From CAVQZA01 sp963724805 (lineage in GTDB: Bacteria > Actinomycetota > Thermoleophilia > Gaiellales > Gaiellaceae), in assembly GCA_963724805.1 (NCBI GenBank), contig CAVRWA010000014.1, positions 1,426,001 through 1,490,000 on the forward strand: DNA of 64,000 nucleotides, given 5' to 3'. Positions 63,642 through 64,000 of the stretch are shown here, piece by piece. The position numbers and the translations under genes were made by a program. The first letter of the stretch is position 1. The number at the start of each line of letters is the position of its first letter. The notes beneath the pieces were generated by a model that was given only the letters and a program-made list of their open reading frames with translations, was not told the origin of the DNA and ran no database searches.

Positions 63642-64000
63642 ACCGCACGCAAAAGCTCTCGCCGCGGATCCAGGGCATTCTCGTCGGGGTCGCCCTGCTC
63701 GTGATCGTCCTGCTCGGCTACTTCCTGCTCGTCTCCTCGCAGAAAGGGAAGGCGAGCAGCCTGAGCAAGCAGATCGAGGCGACCAACGCGCAGATCCTGC
63801 AGGCGCGCGCGCTCTCACAGCAGTCGCGGCAGATCCAGCCGATCCACGTCGCGACGCTGTTCCGGCTCACGAAGGCGATGCCGAACGAGACCGACATGTC
63901 GGGGATCCTCCTGCAGCTCAACCTCGTGGCCTCGCAGGCCGGGATCAGCTTCGACTCGATCATCCCGGGAAACTCGGTCGTGCTCTCCGGCTACCAGGCG
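63638..64000 (+). CDS. pilO: PilO inner-membrane pilus protein (partial, runs off the right edge)
   Basis: GTG 63638 overlaps the pilN stop (GTGA). The N-terminal ~120 residues are visible: a span (GILVGVALLVIVLLGYFLLV), a coiled coil (KASSLSKQIEATNAQILQAR) and the start of the ferredoxin-like domain (LTKAMPNETDMSGILLQLNL, VASQAGISFDSI). PilO pairs with PilN to align the machine in the membrane. The C-terminal half is outside the window. Confidence 0.9.
   Translation, partial: MNRTQKLSPRIQGILVGVALLVIVLLGYFLLVSSQKGKASSLSKQIEATNAQILQARALSQQSRQIQPIHVATLFRLTKAMPNETDMSGILLQLNLVASQAGISFDSIIPGNSVVLSGYQA

Overview
This window looks like chromosomal DNA of a high-GC actinobacterium. The mix of genes suggests the deep-branching class Thermoleophilia (Solirubrobacterales/Gaiellales); that placement is inference. 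The supporting points are frequent GTG/TTG starts, GTGA/ATGA stop-start overlaps, a decaprenyl-phosphate phosphoribosyltransferase-like UbiA protein, a SARP regulator, an F420/PPOX-type protein, and a complete-looking type IV pilus (T4P) locus in a Gram-positive-type genome.

Region 1 (1-24.8 kb) is an envelope, transport and redox region. From left to right it holds an ABC ATPase cut by the edge, a P2-type (Ca-like) ATPase operon with a universal stress protein and a small membrane protein, a methyltransferase divergent from a TetR regulator, a metallophosphoesterase, a tandem alpha/beta hydrolase behind UbiA, and a phosphodiester-glycosidase protein. Then come a lipoprotein, ApbE, a ferric-reductase-like membrane protein and two mini-proteins in one tightly overlapping flavin/redox operon. 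They are followed by a VIT1-like protein with a P1B-type ATPase, a NatAB-type ABC exporter with a 55-aa membrane protein, a haem-binding cytochrome, an M15 peptidase and a five-repeat beta-lactamase-fold protein. Two unrelated genes (15212 and 21276) share a near-identical 5' leader.

Region 2 (24.8-45.2 kb) is an accessory island. An intact tRNA-Thr(GGT) at 45070-45142 sits next to a tyrosine recombinase gene. Copies of the 3' half of that tRNA recur at 34850-34901 and 26472-26519, as expected for att sites of two tandem integrations. Inside are an IS5-family element with a 4-bp target duplication, a decayed GGDEF-EAL gene, an alpha-oxoamine-synthase-like aminotransferase, a phosphatase/beta-propeller gene bounded by 16-bp inverted repeats, and a SARP regulator with a zinc-ribbon/cyclase/ATPase/TPR signal protein. 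The SARP gene has TAGC repeats at an exact 11-bp period upstream. A propionyl-CoA-synthetase-like gene completes the island.

Region 3 (45.2-64 kb) holds tRNA-Tyr, a few metabolic genes and the T4P locus: two PilT-like ATPases, a lytic transglycosylase/M23 hydrolase, a PASTA-like protein, a pseudopilin, PilD, PilB, five tandem near-identical pilin genes on the opposite strand, then pilM-pilN-pilO running off the right edge. PilM carries a ~455-residue N-terminal extension with seven copies of an FWKKEI..GRKPKP-like motif. Several pil units share a TNAA-N16-GCCGATA promoter-like motif resembling sigma-28/WhiG sites, and the pilin genes are separated by near-identical terminators.

Many conserved genes left of 46 kb are interrupted by single frameshifts, while the pil genes are almost all intact. 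Either the assembly has local indel errors or there are many pseudogenes; the sequence alone cannot decide. Coordinates of frameshifted genes below span all the frames that together give a family-like protein.
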